This document shows, one piece after another, positions 50,088-58,958 of a stretch of DNA of 64,000 nucleotides. Positions within the stretch are counted from its first letter, which is position 1, and each line of letters starts with the position of its first letter. Source of the stretch: Paraburkholderia kururiensis. Lineage in GTDB: Bacteria; Pseudomonadota; Gammaproteobacteria; Burkholderiales; Burkholderiaceae. The stretch is taken from positions 4,402,001 to 4,466,000 of the forward strand of contig NZ_CP139965.1 of assembly GCF_034424375.1 (NCBI RefSeq), read 5' to 3'. The translations under genes were made by a program, and so were the position numbers. The notes below the pieces were generated by a model. It did not search any database, was not told the origin of the DNA, and worked only from the letters and a program-made list of their open reading frames with translations.

Positions 50088-50185
50088 GCGTCGGTAACGA
50101 TCAGGCCAGCTTATCGATGAGACGCAGCGCCTGCGAGTTCGACCAACGCGCGCAGAGAACGACGGCGCCGCGACGCAGCCCGACG

Positions 50186-50371
50186 CTACACGAGCGCAGG
50201 CAATCCCTCGACAAGCACGATCGCGAACAGGACGCCGAGCAACGCACCAATCACCCGCAGCGCGTTGTGCCTCAACTGCGTGGCACACGGCACGGCGCCA
50301 AGAAAGAGGGCACCGGCAAGCGCCATCGGGATAAGCAAAATGAAGTCGCTGATCGTGAAGTAGTGCGTCAT
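50186..50371 (-). CDS. Small hydrophobic protein, two membrane helices
   Basis: 61 residues, MTHYFTISDFILLIPMALAGALFLGAVPCAT..., with AAGGAG about 6 nt before the ATG. Two hydrophobic segments (about 8-28 and 39-58) and few charges. No family recognised; the good ribosome binding site supports it. Confidence 0.55.
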   Translation of the reverse strand: MTHYFTISDFILLIPMALAGALFLGAVPCATQLRHNALRVIGALLGVLFAIVLVEGLPALV

Positions 50372-50747
50372 GCTCGTCTCCTTATCGTGTATTGGCAGCG
50401 GTGCTGCCGACGCGTGTTTGTGCGACGCGTCAGGCATGCTTCGTCCGGGCGGCCGGGCTGCCTGAATCAGTATAGGAGACCGTAGCAAGTGCACTCGCGC
50501 GGGGCGAGGCATCTGGGCAAGTGGCATGCGTTGCTCAGAGCCCGCTGCGACGGGCTTCTTCGGGCATGTCGGCGTGCGCGGCGCGGCGCTTTGACCGTGT
50601 AGTACACACTTACGGGCGCCTTTCGTTTGATGCGATGCGATTGGGGGCAGGATTGGCCGCCAAAGCGAAGACAGCCGACTAGCAGCGGGCAAGCACGCTC
50701 GTCGAAAACGAGCCGCAACTCCGCAGCGTGGACGCAAGCAGCGGTCG
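50372..50747. other. Gene-free stretch between two - strand genes
   Basis: 376 bp. A TATACT (- strand, about 50478-50473) may be the -10 for the small membrane protein. A hairpin GCCCG/CGGGC near 50540-50556 might end the MFS transcript but has no T-run. Nothing else recognised. Confidence 0.35.
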
Positions 50748-52076
50748 CTATGCCGCTCCCACGCGCTCGCGTCCCTGCAACCATGTCGCGGCCACGATGC
50801 CCACGGCAAGCAGCGCCCCCACCAGCGCCGCGACGCCGTTCCAGCCGTAGGCCGTCCAGAACCGTCCGCCGTACGAGCCCACGACGCTCGACCCAAGGTA
50901 ATACGTGAGCAGATAAAGCGCGGCGGCGTGGCCCTTGGCCTCTTTCGCGAGCCGTCCCACCCAGCCGCTTGCCACCGCGTGACCGGCGAAGAAGCCGAAC
51001 GTCACGCACGCAATGCCCGCGACGATAGCCGCGAGCGGATGCAGCATGGTGAGCAGCAGGCCGGCAATCATGATGGCGATGCAGGCGATCAGCACGCGTC
51101 CGCGTCCGAAGCGGTCCGCCATGCGGCCCGACAGCGGCGACGCGATCACGCCCGTCAGATAGACCACGAAGATCGCGCCGATGGTCGTCTGGTTGAGCCG
51201 GTACGGCGGCGCGATGAGCCGGTAGCCGATGTAGTTGTAGAGCGTGACGAAGCTGCCCATCAGCACGAAGGCCATGAAGAACAGCACGGGCAGCCCTGGG
51301 CGCGCGAAATGCTTCACCAGTGCACTGCGGTGATGCGTGATGCCGAGCCCCCGGCGCGGCACGAAGTGGCGCGAGGGCGGCAGCAGCGAACGGAACGCGA
51401 GCGTCGAGAGAATGCCCAGCACCCCGATCGTGCCCACGGCCGCCCGCCAGCCGAGCAGGTCCGCGACGATGCCCGTGATGACCCGTCCCGCCATGCCGCC
51501 TATCGCGGTGCCGCCCACGTAAAGCCCCATCGCGAGGCCGAGCCCGTTCGGGTTCACCTCTTCGGCGAGGTAGGCCATGGCGACGGCAGGCACGCCGCCC
51601 AGGGCGAGCCCTTCGAGCGCGCGCAGCACGAGCAGTTGATGCCACTGCGGCACGAACGCCACCGCGAGCGTGAGCACCGACGACGCCGTCAGCGACGCAG
51701 TCATAAGCCGATGCCGGCTCCATCCCTCGGAGACGAAGCCGGCCACGAACACGGCAAACGCGAGTGTCGCGGTGGAGAGCGAGAGTGCGAGGCTGCTTTG
51801 CGCGGGACTCACGTCGAACGCCGTGGAGAACGCAGGCAGGAGCGGCTGCACGCAGTAGAGCAGCGAGAACGTCGCGTATCCCGCGAACAGCAGCGCGAGG
51901 CTCGCCTGCCAGTAAGCGCGTGTGCCGCGTTCGAGGTAGGGCTGCGCTGAAGCAGAGCCAGGACCGGCAGCGCGCGATTGCGACGATGAAGCCGCCGAGG
52001 AGGACGAAGCGGAGCGTTGGTCGGGTTCCAGCGGGGCGGTCACAGCTGAAGCATCCAGAGACAAAGGCCCAACCAT
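50748..52076 (-). CDS. MFS exporter, YnfM/arabinose-efflux-like
   Basis: 442 residues from ATG 52076 (MVGPLSLDAS); an ATG 12 codons upstream is also possible and neither has a strong ribosome binding site. A Ser/Ala-rich cytoplasmic N-terminus of about 50 residues precedes 12 helices. MFS signatures: SRHRLMTASLTASSV, LRALEGLALGGVPAVAMAYLAEEV, GGTAIGGMAGRVITG, SGRMADRFGRGRVL. It belongs to the drug/sugar efflux group; substrate unknown. Confidence 0.88.
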   Translation of the reverse strand: MVGPLSLDASAVTAPLEPDQRSASSSSAASSSQSRAAGPGSASAQPYLERGTRAYWQASLALLFAGYATFSLLYCVQPLLPAFSTAFDVSPAQSSLALSLSTATLAFAVFVAGFVSEGWSRHRLMTASLTASSVLTLAVAFVPQWHQLLVLRALEGLALGGVPAVAMAYLAEEVNPNGLGLAMGLYVGGTAIGGMAGRVITGIVADLLGWRAAVGTIGVLGILSTLAFRSLLPPSRHFVPRRGLGITHHRSALVKHFARPGLPVLFFMAFVLMGSFVTLYNYIGYRLIAPPYRLNQTTIGAIFVVYLTGVIASPLSGRMADRFGRGRVLIACIAIMIAGLLLTMLHPLAAIVAGIACVTFGFFAGHAVASGWVGRLAKEAKGHAAALYLLTYYLGSSVVGSYGGRFWTAYGWNGVAALVGALLAVGIVAATWLQGRERVGAA

Positions 52077-52519
52077 ACACCGATCACGTGGATGCGTCCG
52101 TGCGGCCTGCATCTACGGCGTGCGACTCGCGCGAGCACGAACACCGCTTCAACCTCATGCCACCAAAGCGTGCGATGACGGATGCCATCGCCGAAAGGAG
52201 GGTCGAGCCCACGAGGATCAGCCACGGCGTCAGCCGCAGTTTCGAGGCGCAGCAGCGGCACAGCGTATGATCGGGAGCTTGCCCGGCGTTACAGTCAGCG
52301 GTCCGTAAGTCCAAAGTGCCGAAATAGCGGGGTTTCGTCGCTATTTAAGCCCTTTACGGGAAGCGGAAAAACGGCAACCATGACGTTTAGCCGGCCACGC
52401 GGATCGCGCAGGCAACGCAGCCGGGTGCGCGCGCAACGTTCTGCGAGGCGGCGTTTTTTGTCACCACATTGACCGGCGTTTCATACGTGTGAAGCCGGCA
52501 TCGAGAACGGGGAAACATC
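52077..52519. other. Gene-free region with a hairpin
   Basis: 443 bp between the MFS gene and a small + strand gene. It holds an 8-bp AT-containing inverted repeat, AAATAGCG (52322-52329) and CGCTATTT (52339-52346), about 175 bp before the next start. A hydrophobic stretch is encoded on the - strand near 52190-52250 but lacks a start and ribosome binding site. No assigned gene. Confidence 0.4.
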
Positions 52520-52732
52520 ATGCAAGTCGGTTCTATTGTCCGCTCCGTCCACATCGCCGTGCCGGCAGGCGCGCGCGGCATCGTCATGCGCATTCTCGGC
52601 GACATGGCCATGGTGACCTGGTATGCCGGCGAGCCCGGCGCATCGCTGCAACTCAACACCGAGCCGTTCTTTCTGGAAGACCTGATCGATACCGGCGAAT
52701 TCGTACGTCCCACGGGCGTGCAGGTGCACTGA
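52520..52732 (+). CDS. Small hypothetical protein
   Basis: 70 residues: MQVGSIVRSVHIAVPAGARG then ILGDMAMVTWYAGEPGASLQLNTEPFFLEDLIDTGEFVRP. GGGGAAA lies 5 nt before the ATG. The sequence looks like a small beta-barrel (KOW/SH3-like spacing of V, G and aromatic residues), but I do not recognise the family. It precedes srkA by 86 bp. Confidence 0.6.
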   Translation: MQVGSIVRSVHIAVPAGARGIVMRILGDMAMVTWYAGEPGASLQLNTEPFFLEDLIDTGEFVRPTGVQVH

Positions 52733-52818
52733 GCGAAGCGATTATTCCGGCTGGCCACCCACCACGCGGCACCGTCTTTCATCGCCCGCCTGCGTGCACA
52801 CAGGTGCACAATGCGGGG

Positions 52819-53847
52819 ATGAACGACGACATCTCTTCCCCGAACGAGGGCGCAAGCGACGAAGCGCCCTACGCCCGGCTCACACCCGAATGCGTGCTCG
52901 ATGCGCTGGACGGCGTGCTCTCCACCGTCGGTCTGCGCACCGACGGCCGCATGCTGGCGCTCAACAGCTACGAGAACCGCGTCTACCAGATCGGCGTGGA
53001 AGACGGTCCGCCCGTGATCGCGAAGTTCTATCGGCCGAATCGTTGGTCCGACGAAGCGATACTCGAAGAACACGCGTTCGTTGCTGAGCTCGCAGATCGC
53101 GAAATTCCCGCCGTGCCCGCGCGTTCCTTTGGCGGACGCACCCTGCACACGTTCGACGGCTTTCGCTTCGCCGTATTCGAACGTCGCGGCGGCCGCGCGC
53201 CCGATCTCGACCGACGCGAAACGCTCGAATGGCTCGGCCGTTTCATCGGACGCATTCATGCGGTGGGCGGCACGCAGGACTACCGGGCGCGTCCGTCGCT
53301 GGATATTCAGACGTATGGCTACGATTCGCGCGACTTCCTCGTCTCGCACGGCTTCGTACCCGCCGACGTGCGCCACGCGTGGGACACGGCGGTCGCGCTC
53401 GCGCTCGAGGGCGTGGAGCGCGCATTCGAGCGGGCCGGCACGTACCGGCGTATCCGCCTGCATGGCGATTGCCATCCAAGCAACGTGCTGTGGACCGACG
53501 ACGGTCCGCATTTCGTGGACTTCGACGACAGCCGCATGGGCCCCGCCGTGCAGGACCTCTGGATGCTGCTGCCCGGCGACCGCGCCGGCGCATCGCGCGC
53601 GCTCACGGACCTTCTTGCGGGCTACGAAGACTTCTGCGAGTTCGATCAGCGCGAACTGCATCTGATCGAAGCGCTGCGCACGCTGCGGCTGATTCACTAC
53701 TCCGCGTGGCTCGCGCGACGGTGGCACGATCCCGCGTTCCCCGTGGCGTTCCCCTGGTTCAACACGCAGCGCTATTGGGAAGACCGCATTCTCGAACTGC
53801 GGGAGCAGATTGGCGCGATGCAGGAAGGGCCGCTCTGGCCGGTCTGA
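52819..53847 (+). CDS. srkA: Stress response serine/threonine kinase SrkA (YihE)
   Basis: Eukaryote-like protein kinase of the Cpx-linked SrkA/RdoA family, 342 residues. VLDALDGVLSTVGLRTDGRMLALNSYENRVYQIG at the start, the ATP Lys in VIAKFYRPNRW with Glu in EEHAFVAEL, catalytic IRLHGDCHPSNVLW, the metal motif HFVDFDDSRMGP and a helical C-terminus with PWFNTQRYWEDRI. All kinase residues are present. The ATG at 52819 is fixed by homology. Confidence 0.93.
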   Translation: MNDDISSPNEGASDEAPYARLTPECVLDALDGVLSTVGLRTDGRMLALNSYENRVYQIGVEDGPPVIAKFYRPNRWSDEAILEEHAFVAELADREIPAVPARSFGGRTLHTFDGFRFAVFERRGGRAPDLDRRETLEWLGRFIGRIHAVGGTQDYRARPSLDIQTYGYDSRDFLVSHGFVPADVRHAWDTAVALALEGVERAFERAGTYRRIRLHGDCHPSNVLWTDDGPHFVDFDDSRMGPAVQDLWMLLPGDRAGASRALTDLLAGYEDFCEFDQRELHLIEALRTLRLIHYSAWLARRWHDPAFPVAFPWFNTQRYWEDRILELREQIGAMQEGPLWPV

Positions 53848-53990
53848 AGCCTTCTGATTTCGCGTTTTACCGTTCTCTTTACTTCACTGCACACGCCGCT
53901 GGCTTTCGCCTCGCGGCGTGGTGCCTTTCGCGCACTCCGCTGACACGTAACGAGCCGAAATACCCGCAAGTTGAGAAATCGGTTATCTCG

Positions 53991-54009
53991 TGTAATGATA
54001 GCGATTCTC
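53991..54009 (+). promoter_or_regulatory. Fur-type iron box
   Basis: TGTAATGATAGCGATTCTC matches 13 of 19 positions of the Fur consensus GATAATGATAATCATTATC, including the whole AATGATA half. It lies about 260 bp before the PepSY gene in a 420-bp region without other genes, and the flank is AT-rich, as iron promoters are. Confidence 0.6.
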
Positions 54010-54270
54010 AATTGAAAGGCATCGCCAGCCTTCGTCACATCTCTCCTCTGTGACCGCCAGCCAGCCTCCAGGCAGGATCTAACCCGGACCGACGATCGTG
54101 CACATCGGCCATGCCGTTGGCGGCGCGACTGATCTGCGTGCCGTCCGGTGCGGTCGTTTCTGCGTCCTGAACCATCGTCATCGCTCTCTTCTGCGGCTTC
54201 ACGCCGCGAGAAGCGCGTGGTGGTCGCCCCTATCCTTTGAACCTCGTTGTGCCTGCGCACGGAGCTTGAG

Positions 54271-55029
54271 TTGAACGCGCCTGAATCCATCGATGCCCTT
54301 TCTCCCATGCGGAGCACGCCCATCACGGCGAAACCGGTTGCCGCCGCGGCGCTGCAGAGCACGAGCACCCTTCCGCGCATCGACGACGTGGAAGAGGCCG
54401 CGCGTCGACAGCGTTGGCGGCGCGCGAACTTCATCAAGTGGCTGCGCAATGTGCACGGCTGGATCGGACTGTGGGGAGCCGTGATCGGGCTGATGTTCGG
54501 CGTGACGGGCTTCCTGCTCAACCATCGCGGGGGACCGCTGAAGGTGTCCACCGGCGAGCCGCGCGTCGAGCAGGTGCAGGTCGCGCTGCCTGACACGCCG
54601 CCTCGCTCGCCGCAGGAAATGATGCGTTGGCTTCAACGCGAACTGAAGATCGACGGCAAGCCGGGCCGTGTTCGTCGCGAGCCGGCTCACCCTGTGGCAT
54701 GGGGCGATCAGCGTACCGTGCAGCCGGAGTTCTGGCAGATAACGCTCGCCGCACCCGGCCACAGCGTGCAGGCCGAATACTGGGTGGGCAACGGCTATGT
54801 TTCGGTGAAGAACACGAGCAACACGTTCTTCGCGACGCTCACGAACCTGCACCGCGGCGTGGGCGTGTCGTTGGTGTGGGTGCTGCTCATGGACACCATC
54901 GCGGGTTCGCTGATCCTGCTCTCGCTCACGGGCGTGCTGCTCTGGACCGAGCTGCACAAGAAGCGCACGGTCGGCGTGGTGCTGGTGTTGGGTTCAGTGG
55001 CAGCGGCGCTGGCGGCCGGGCTGATGTGA
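54271..55029 (+). CDS. PepSY-associated transmembrane protein
   Basis: 252 residues if it starts at TTG 54271, which has GGAG 6 nt upstream; ATG 54307 lacks such a site. A cytoplasmic basic start (RRQRWRRANF) is followed by a membrane helix (about 63-85, VHGWIGLWGAVIGLMFGVTGFLLNHRGG), a periplasmic PepSY-like region with two WQITLAAPGH/YWVGNGYVSVKN strands, and C-terminal helices (LVWVLLMDTIAGSLILLSLTGVLLW and a last one). This domain arrangement is found in iron-uptake-linked membrane proteins. The Fur box upstream agrees with that. Confidence 0.85.
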   Translation: MNAPESIDALSPMRSTPITAKPVAAAALQSTSTLPRIDDVEEAARRQRWRRANFIKWLRNVHGWIGLWGAVIGLMFGVTGFLLNHRGGPLKVSTGEPRVEQVQVALPDTPPRSPQEMMRWLQRELKIDGKPGRVRREPAHPVAWGDQRTVQPEFWQITLAAPGHSVQAEYWVGNGYVSVKNTSNTFFATLTNLHRGVGVSLVWVLLMDTIAGSLILLSLTGVLLWTELHKKRTVGVVLVLGSVAAALAAGLM

Positions 55030-55159
55030 TTCTGATGCGATAACGAGATCGCGGCGCTTTGGGGCCCGAGCTAACGCTTGCCGGCGCCTTCAGCCGCTGC
55101 GTGCCCTGCTTCTCAAACGCAGCATCCCAACGGCGCGGCTTGCCTCCTGTGCCGCGGCG

Positions 55160-56182
55160 CTACACCTTGCACGCCGCGCCCGCATTCGCTGCAATTTCGC
55201 GCGCAGCCTTCGCGCCTTCCACTTGCAGCAGGGTAGGCAGCGAAACGCCGTTCTTCGCGGCCGTCACCTCGGCCAGAATCGAGACGGCAATCTCCGGCGG
55301 CGTGCGGCTGCCGATGTAGATGCCCACCGGACCATGCAGCCGCGCAAGCTGCGCTTCATTCAGGTCGAACTCCTTCAAACGCTCGCGCCGCGCCGCGTTG
55401 TTGCGGCGCGAGCCCAGCGCGCCCACGTAGAACGCGGGCGTCTTGAGCGCCTCCATCAGCGCGAGGTCGTCGAGCTTCGGGTCGTGCGTGAGCGCGATCA
55501 CCGCGCAGCGCTCGTCGAGCTTCATGTCGAGCACGGTGTCGTCGGGCATCGTGCGGACGATCTTCGTGCCCGGCACGTCCCACACGTCGGTGTATTCCTC
55601 GCGCGGATCGCACACGGTCACCTGGTAGTCGAGGCCCACCGCGATCTGGCAGAGGTAGCGCGAGAGCTGCCCCGCGCCGATCACGAGCATGCGGTAGCGC
55701 GGCCCGTGAATAGTGAGCAGGCGCGCGCCGTCGAAATCCACGCCGTCGGTGGCGAGTGCGGGGCCGAGTGTCGCCTTGCCCGTGGCCATGTCCAACGTGC
55801 GCGCGACGAGCCGCCCTTCCTCCACGGCCTGGCATAGTTCGCCGATGCCGCCCGCTTTCGTCAGCGGTTCCAGCACCAGCTGGATCGTGCCGCCGCACGG
55901 CAGTCCGAAGCGATGCGCTTCTTCCGCGGTGATGCCGTACTTCACGCTCTCCGGGTGCGTCTGTTCGATGCCGAGCCGCCGTACGCGGTCGATCAGATCG
56001 TCTTCGATGCAGCCGCCCGATACCGAGCCCACCACCAGCCCGTCGTCGCGCACGGCGAGCATCGCGCCTTCGGGCCGAGGCGACGAGCCCCACGTCTTCA
56101 CCACTGTGACGAGCAGCGCGCGATGTCCTTCTTCAAGCCAGCGTGCGCTGGACTTCAGGACCTCGAGATCCACGCTTTCCAT
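55160..56182 (-). CDS. XdhC/CoxF-family molybdenum cofactor insertion protein
   Basis: 340 residues. N-terminal XdhC domain (LLVTVVKTWGSSPRPEGAMLAV, GSVSGGCIEDDLIDRV) with the Cys of SGGCIE, and a C-terminal Rossmann domain (RMLVIGAGQLSRYL; ALTHDPKLDDLAL; YVGALGSRRNNAARRERL). XdhC proteins bind and sulfurate the Mo cofactor before insertion into hydroxylases. Last gene of the cox-like operon; its start overlaps the coxG gene by 28 bp. Confidence 0.93.
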   Translation of the reverse strand: MESVDLEVLKSSARWLEEGHRALLVTVVKTWGSSPRPEGAMLAVRDDGLVVGSVSGGCIEDDLIDRVRRLGIEQTHPESVKYGITAEEAHRFGLPCGGTIQLVLEPLTKAGGIGELCQAVEEGRLVARTLDMATGKATLGPALATDGVDFDGARLLTIHGPRYRMLVIGAGQLSRYLCQIAVGLDYQVTVCDPREEYTDVWDVPGTKIVRTMPDDTVLDMKLDERCAVIALTHDPKLDDLALMEALKTPAFYVGALGSRRNNAARRERLKEFDLNEAQLARLHGPVGIYIGSRTPPEIAVSILAEVTAAKNGVSLPTLLQVEGAKAAREIAANAGAACKV

Positions 56183-56769
56183 GACTTTTTCCTCTTCGTT
56201 TCGCCGGTATCTGCTTCTGTTCCCGCTGCTGCGCCGGCCGCGCCTTCGAGCGATTCCGCCTCGCTTTCCGTGGCGCCGCTTGCTGTTTGCAGGGTGCCTT
56301 CTTCGTCCGCGGCGTCAGACGCTGCCGGTCCACCCACGTGTTCGCTGAAGCGCTTGAAGAACTCGCCCGCGATCTTGCGCGCCGCGCCGTCCACGAGCCG
56401 CGAGCCGATCTGCGCGAGCTTGCCGCCCACCTGCGCATGCGCCGTGTACGAGAGCTTCGTCGCGGCATCGCCCTCGGGTTCGAGCGTCACCTGCGCGCTG
56501 CCCTTGCCGAAGCCCGCTACGCCGCCCTGGCCTTCGAACACGATGGTGTAGGCACGCGGCGCGTCGATGTCGGTGAGCAGCATGCGTCCTTTGAAGTGCG
56601 CCTTCACGGGCCCGACGTGCGCCTGCATCGTGAGTGCGTACGCATTCTCGCCGTCGGGCTCGATGCTTTCGCAGCCCGGAATGGATTGGCGCAGGATGGC
56701 CGTGTCGTTGAGCGCTTCCCATGCGCGCTGCTGCGGGACTGGCAACGTGTAGCTTTCCGTCAGTTGCAT
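56155..56769 (-). CDS. coxG: CoxG-like SRPBCC protein
   Basis: 204 residues. Residues 1-145 form a START/SRPBCC fold (MQLTESYTLPVPQQRAWEALNDTAILRQSIPGCESIE, LTMQAHVGPVKAHFKGRM, GFGKGSAQVTLEPEG) typical of CoxG, which anchors CO dehydrogenase-type enzymes to the membrane in carboxydotrophs. After an acidic Ala/Glu linker the last residues are basic and aromatic (KRKKSWKAWISRS), fit for membrane contact. Overlaps coxE by 10 bp. Confidence 0.88.
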   Translation of the reverse strand: MQLTESYTLPVPQQRAWEALNDTAILRQSIPGCESIEPDGENAYALTMQAHVGPVKAHFKGRMLLTDIDAPRAYTIVFEGQGGVAGFGKGSAQVTLEPEGDAATKLSYTAHAQVGGKLAQIGSRLVDGAARKIAGEFFKRFSEHVGGPAASDAADEEGTLQTASGATESEAESLEGAAGAAAGTEADTGETKRKKSWKAWISRS

Positions 56770-57980
56770 TGCGTCGCTCCTCCGGTTGTTTTCGTGTGCG
56801 ATGTCAGCGCCTGTGGCCACGGTCCGCCAAGGCTGCGGGCAAACGCTTCGAGGCTTTCGAGATTATGGATCGGATGGCAAGAATCGACATGGGGCGCGAT
56901 CGCCTGCACGCCCCGTGCGGTCGGCGAGAAATCACGATAGCGCAGCAGCGGATTGAGCCACACCACGCGATGCGCGAAGCGATGCAGGCGGGCCATCTCG
57001 GCTTCGAGCACGTCGATGGCTTCGTAGTCGAGGCCGTCCGTGACGAGCAGCACGGTGGCGCGGCCCGCGAGTACGCGCCGGGCCCAGCGTCGGTTGAACT
57101 CCGCGAGCGCGGCGCCGATGCGCGTGCCGCCCGACCAGTCCGACACTTGTGCCGAGAGCGCCGCGATGGCCACGTCGGGATCGCGTTCGCGCAGCGCGCG
57201 CGTGGCATGCGTGAGCCGCGTGCCGAACAGGAACACCTGAAGCCGCTCGCGCGATTGCAGGAGCGCGTGGCAGAAATAGAGCACCGCGCGCGAGTAGCTG
57301 CTCATCGACCCGGAGATGTCGAGCAGCAGCACGAGCGGCGGCTTGCGTTGCACGACGGCACGGTACTTCCAGACGGTCCAGTCGCCGCCCGCGCGCACGG
57401 CGTGGCGGGCGCTCGCGCGCAGATCGGCGCGGCTGCCGCGCGACGCGGCCTTGAGCCGCCGCGTCGGCTCAGTCGCGAGCGGCAGACGATGGCCGCGTAT
57501 CAGATGCCGCAGCGCGCGCCATTCGTCGGCCGAGAGCGTGTCGAAATCGCGCTGGCGCAGACGTTCCTCTGCGCTGAACGTCACTCGCGCGTGCAGTTCG
57601 TGGCGCTCTTGCGCGGCAGACGGCGGGTTCGCGCCCGCGGGCGGACGACGTGCGGCGAGTGCATCGGCGAGACGGTTGTTGCGCTTCGGCGGCGGCATGG
57701 CGCCTTGCACCTTCGGTAGCAGGAGCGCGCGCAGCTTGCCTTCCCAGTCCGGGTCGCGCCAGAAGAGATCGAACGCGGCGTCGAACAGCTCGCGCTCGTC
57801 GGGCGCCGAAACGAGCAGCGTCGCGAGCGCGGCGCGCACGTCGTCGCGGCGGCCGATGTCGATCCAGCCCAAGGCGTCGAGCGCGTCCACGGCGTGGGCC
57901 GGCGACATCGGCAGACCCGCGGCGCGCAGCACGCGCACGAAGTGCACGACGTTGCGCACGAGAGGCGGCATGGCGGTCAT
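56760..57980 (-). CDS. coxE: CoxE-like VWA-domain protein
   Basis: 406 residues. The start at 57980 (MTAMPPLVRN) overlaps the MoxR-type stop by 4 bp (ATGA). The C-terminal VWA domain has the metal site LLLDISGSMSSYSR, the conserved Thr in DWSGGTRIGAALAEF and the Asp in LLVTDGLDYE. Works with the MoxR-type ATPase in maturation of the Mo hydroxylase active site (CoxD/CoxE in Oligotropha). Confidence 0.92.
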   Translation of the reverse strand: MTAMPPLVRNVVHFVRVLRAAGLPMSPAHAVDALDALGWIDIGRRDDVRAALATLLVSAPDERELFDAAFDLFWRDPDWEGKLRALLLPKVQGAMPPPKRNNRLADALAARRPPAGANPPSAAQERHELHARVTFSAEERLRQRDFDTLSADEWRALRHLIRGHRLPLATEPTRRLKAASRGSRADLRASARHAVRAGGDWTVWKYRAVVQRKPPLVLLLDISGSMSSYSRAVLYFCHALLQSRERLQVFLFGTRLTHATRALRERDPDVAIAALSAQVSDWSGGTRIGAALAEFNRRWARRVLAGRATVLLVTDGLDYEAIDVLEAEMARLHRFAHRVVWLNPLLRYRDFSPTARGVQAIAPHVDSCHPIHNLESLEAFARSLGGPWPQALTSHTKTTGGATQCN

Positions 57981-58864
57981 GGGCTCATGGCGAGACATTG
58001 CGCGATCTGCTGTGCGTCGAGCCGCGCGAGGTCGTCCTGATACTTGAGCAGCACACCGAGCGTGTTCTGCACCGACTGCGGATCGAGCTCCGTCACGCTG
58101 AGCGCGGCGAGCGCCCGGCACCAGTCGATGGTCTCCGCGATGCCCGGCGCCTTAAAGAGATCCATGCCGCGCAACTGGTGCACGAAATCCACGGCGCGGC
58201 GCTGCAACTCCGCCGACGTCTGCGGCGCACGCGCCGCCACGATGGCGAGTTCGCGCTCGCGGTCGGGGTAGCCGATCCATTGATAGAGGCAGCGGCGCTT
58301 GAGCGCGTCGTGCACTTCGCGCGTGCGGTTCGACGTCATCACGACGAGCGGCGGCTGTTGTGCGCGCACGGTGCCGTACTCGGGAATGGACACCTGGAAG
58401 TCGGAGAGCAGTTCCAGCAGAAACGCCTCGAAGGGCTCGTCGGCGCGGTCTATTTCGTCGATGAGCAGCACGCGCCGCGCGCCCGGATGATGCTCGTCGG
58501 GCAGCAACGCTTGCAGCAGCGGACGCTTGAGCAGGAATTCGCCGCGGTACAGCGTGTCGTTGTCGGGCCGTTCGCCCGCGGCTTCGGCCAGACGCAACGC
58601 CATGATCTGGCGCGGGTAGTCCCATTCGTAGAGCGCGCTCGCGGTGTCGAGCCCTTCGTAGCATTGCAGCCGCAAGAGCGTCGTGCCGAGCATGCCCGCT
58701 GCGGCCTTCGCGAGTTCCGTTTTGCCGACGCCCGGCTCGCCTTCGAGGAAGAGCGGCCGCTCCATGCGCAGCGCGAGATAGAGCGCGGTGGCGAGTTCGC
58801 GGCTCGCCAGATAGCCTTGCGCCGCGAGTTGCGCGAGGGTGTCGTCGATTGAGGCGGGCTGCAT
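57977..58864 (-). CDS. MoxR-type AAA+ ATPase (CoxD-like)
   Basis: 295 residues from ATG 58864. Walker A is GEPGVGKTE, Walker B VLLIDEIDRADEPFEAFLLELL, sensor 1 VVMTSNRTREVHDALKRRCLYQWIGYP, all MoxR-family marks. In O. carboxidovorans CoxD is needed to build the CuSMoO2 centre of CO dehydrogenase. Immediate overlap with a VWA gene is the usual MoxR-VWA pairing. 94 bp after coxM. Confidence 0.93.
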   Translation of the reverse strand: MQPASIDDTLAQLAAQGYLASRELATALYLALRMERPLFLEGEPGVGKTELAKAAAGMLGTTLLRLQCYEGLDTASALYEWDYPRQIMALRLAEAAGERPDNDTLYRGEFLLKRPLLQALLPDEHHPGARRVLLIDEIDRADEPFEAFLLELLSDFQVSIPEYGTVRAQQPPLVVMTSNRTREVHDALKRRCLYQWIGYPDRERELAIVAARAPQTSAELQRRAVDFVHQLRGMDLFKAPGIAETIDWCRALAALSVTELDPQSVQNTLGVLLKYQDDLARLDAQQIAQCLAMSP

Positions 58865-58958
58865 GGTGCTCCTGACTGTCGCTCGTTTTGGCGCTGCTGC
58901 GAAGTCGCCGCGGGTCGGCACTGCACCCGCGGCGACTTCGCAGACGCGAGCGTCCGCG

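Noticed and set aside
52084..52314. Possible small - strand membrane protein (LRLTPWLILVGSTLLSAMAS)
   Set aside because: One hydrophobic stretch only, no start codon with a ribosome site near it, and it overlaps the MFS promoter region. Left as a possibility for proteomics.
54038..54181. 48-codon - strand frame starting MTMVQDAETTAPDG upstream of the PepSY gene
   Set aside because: Short, no family, weak ribosome site. It runs against the Fur-box promoter direction.
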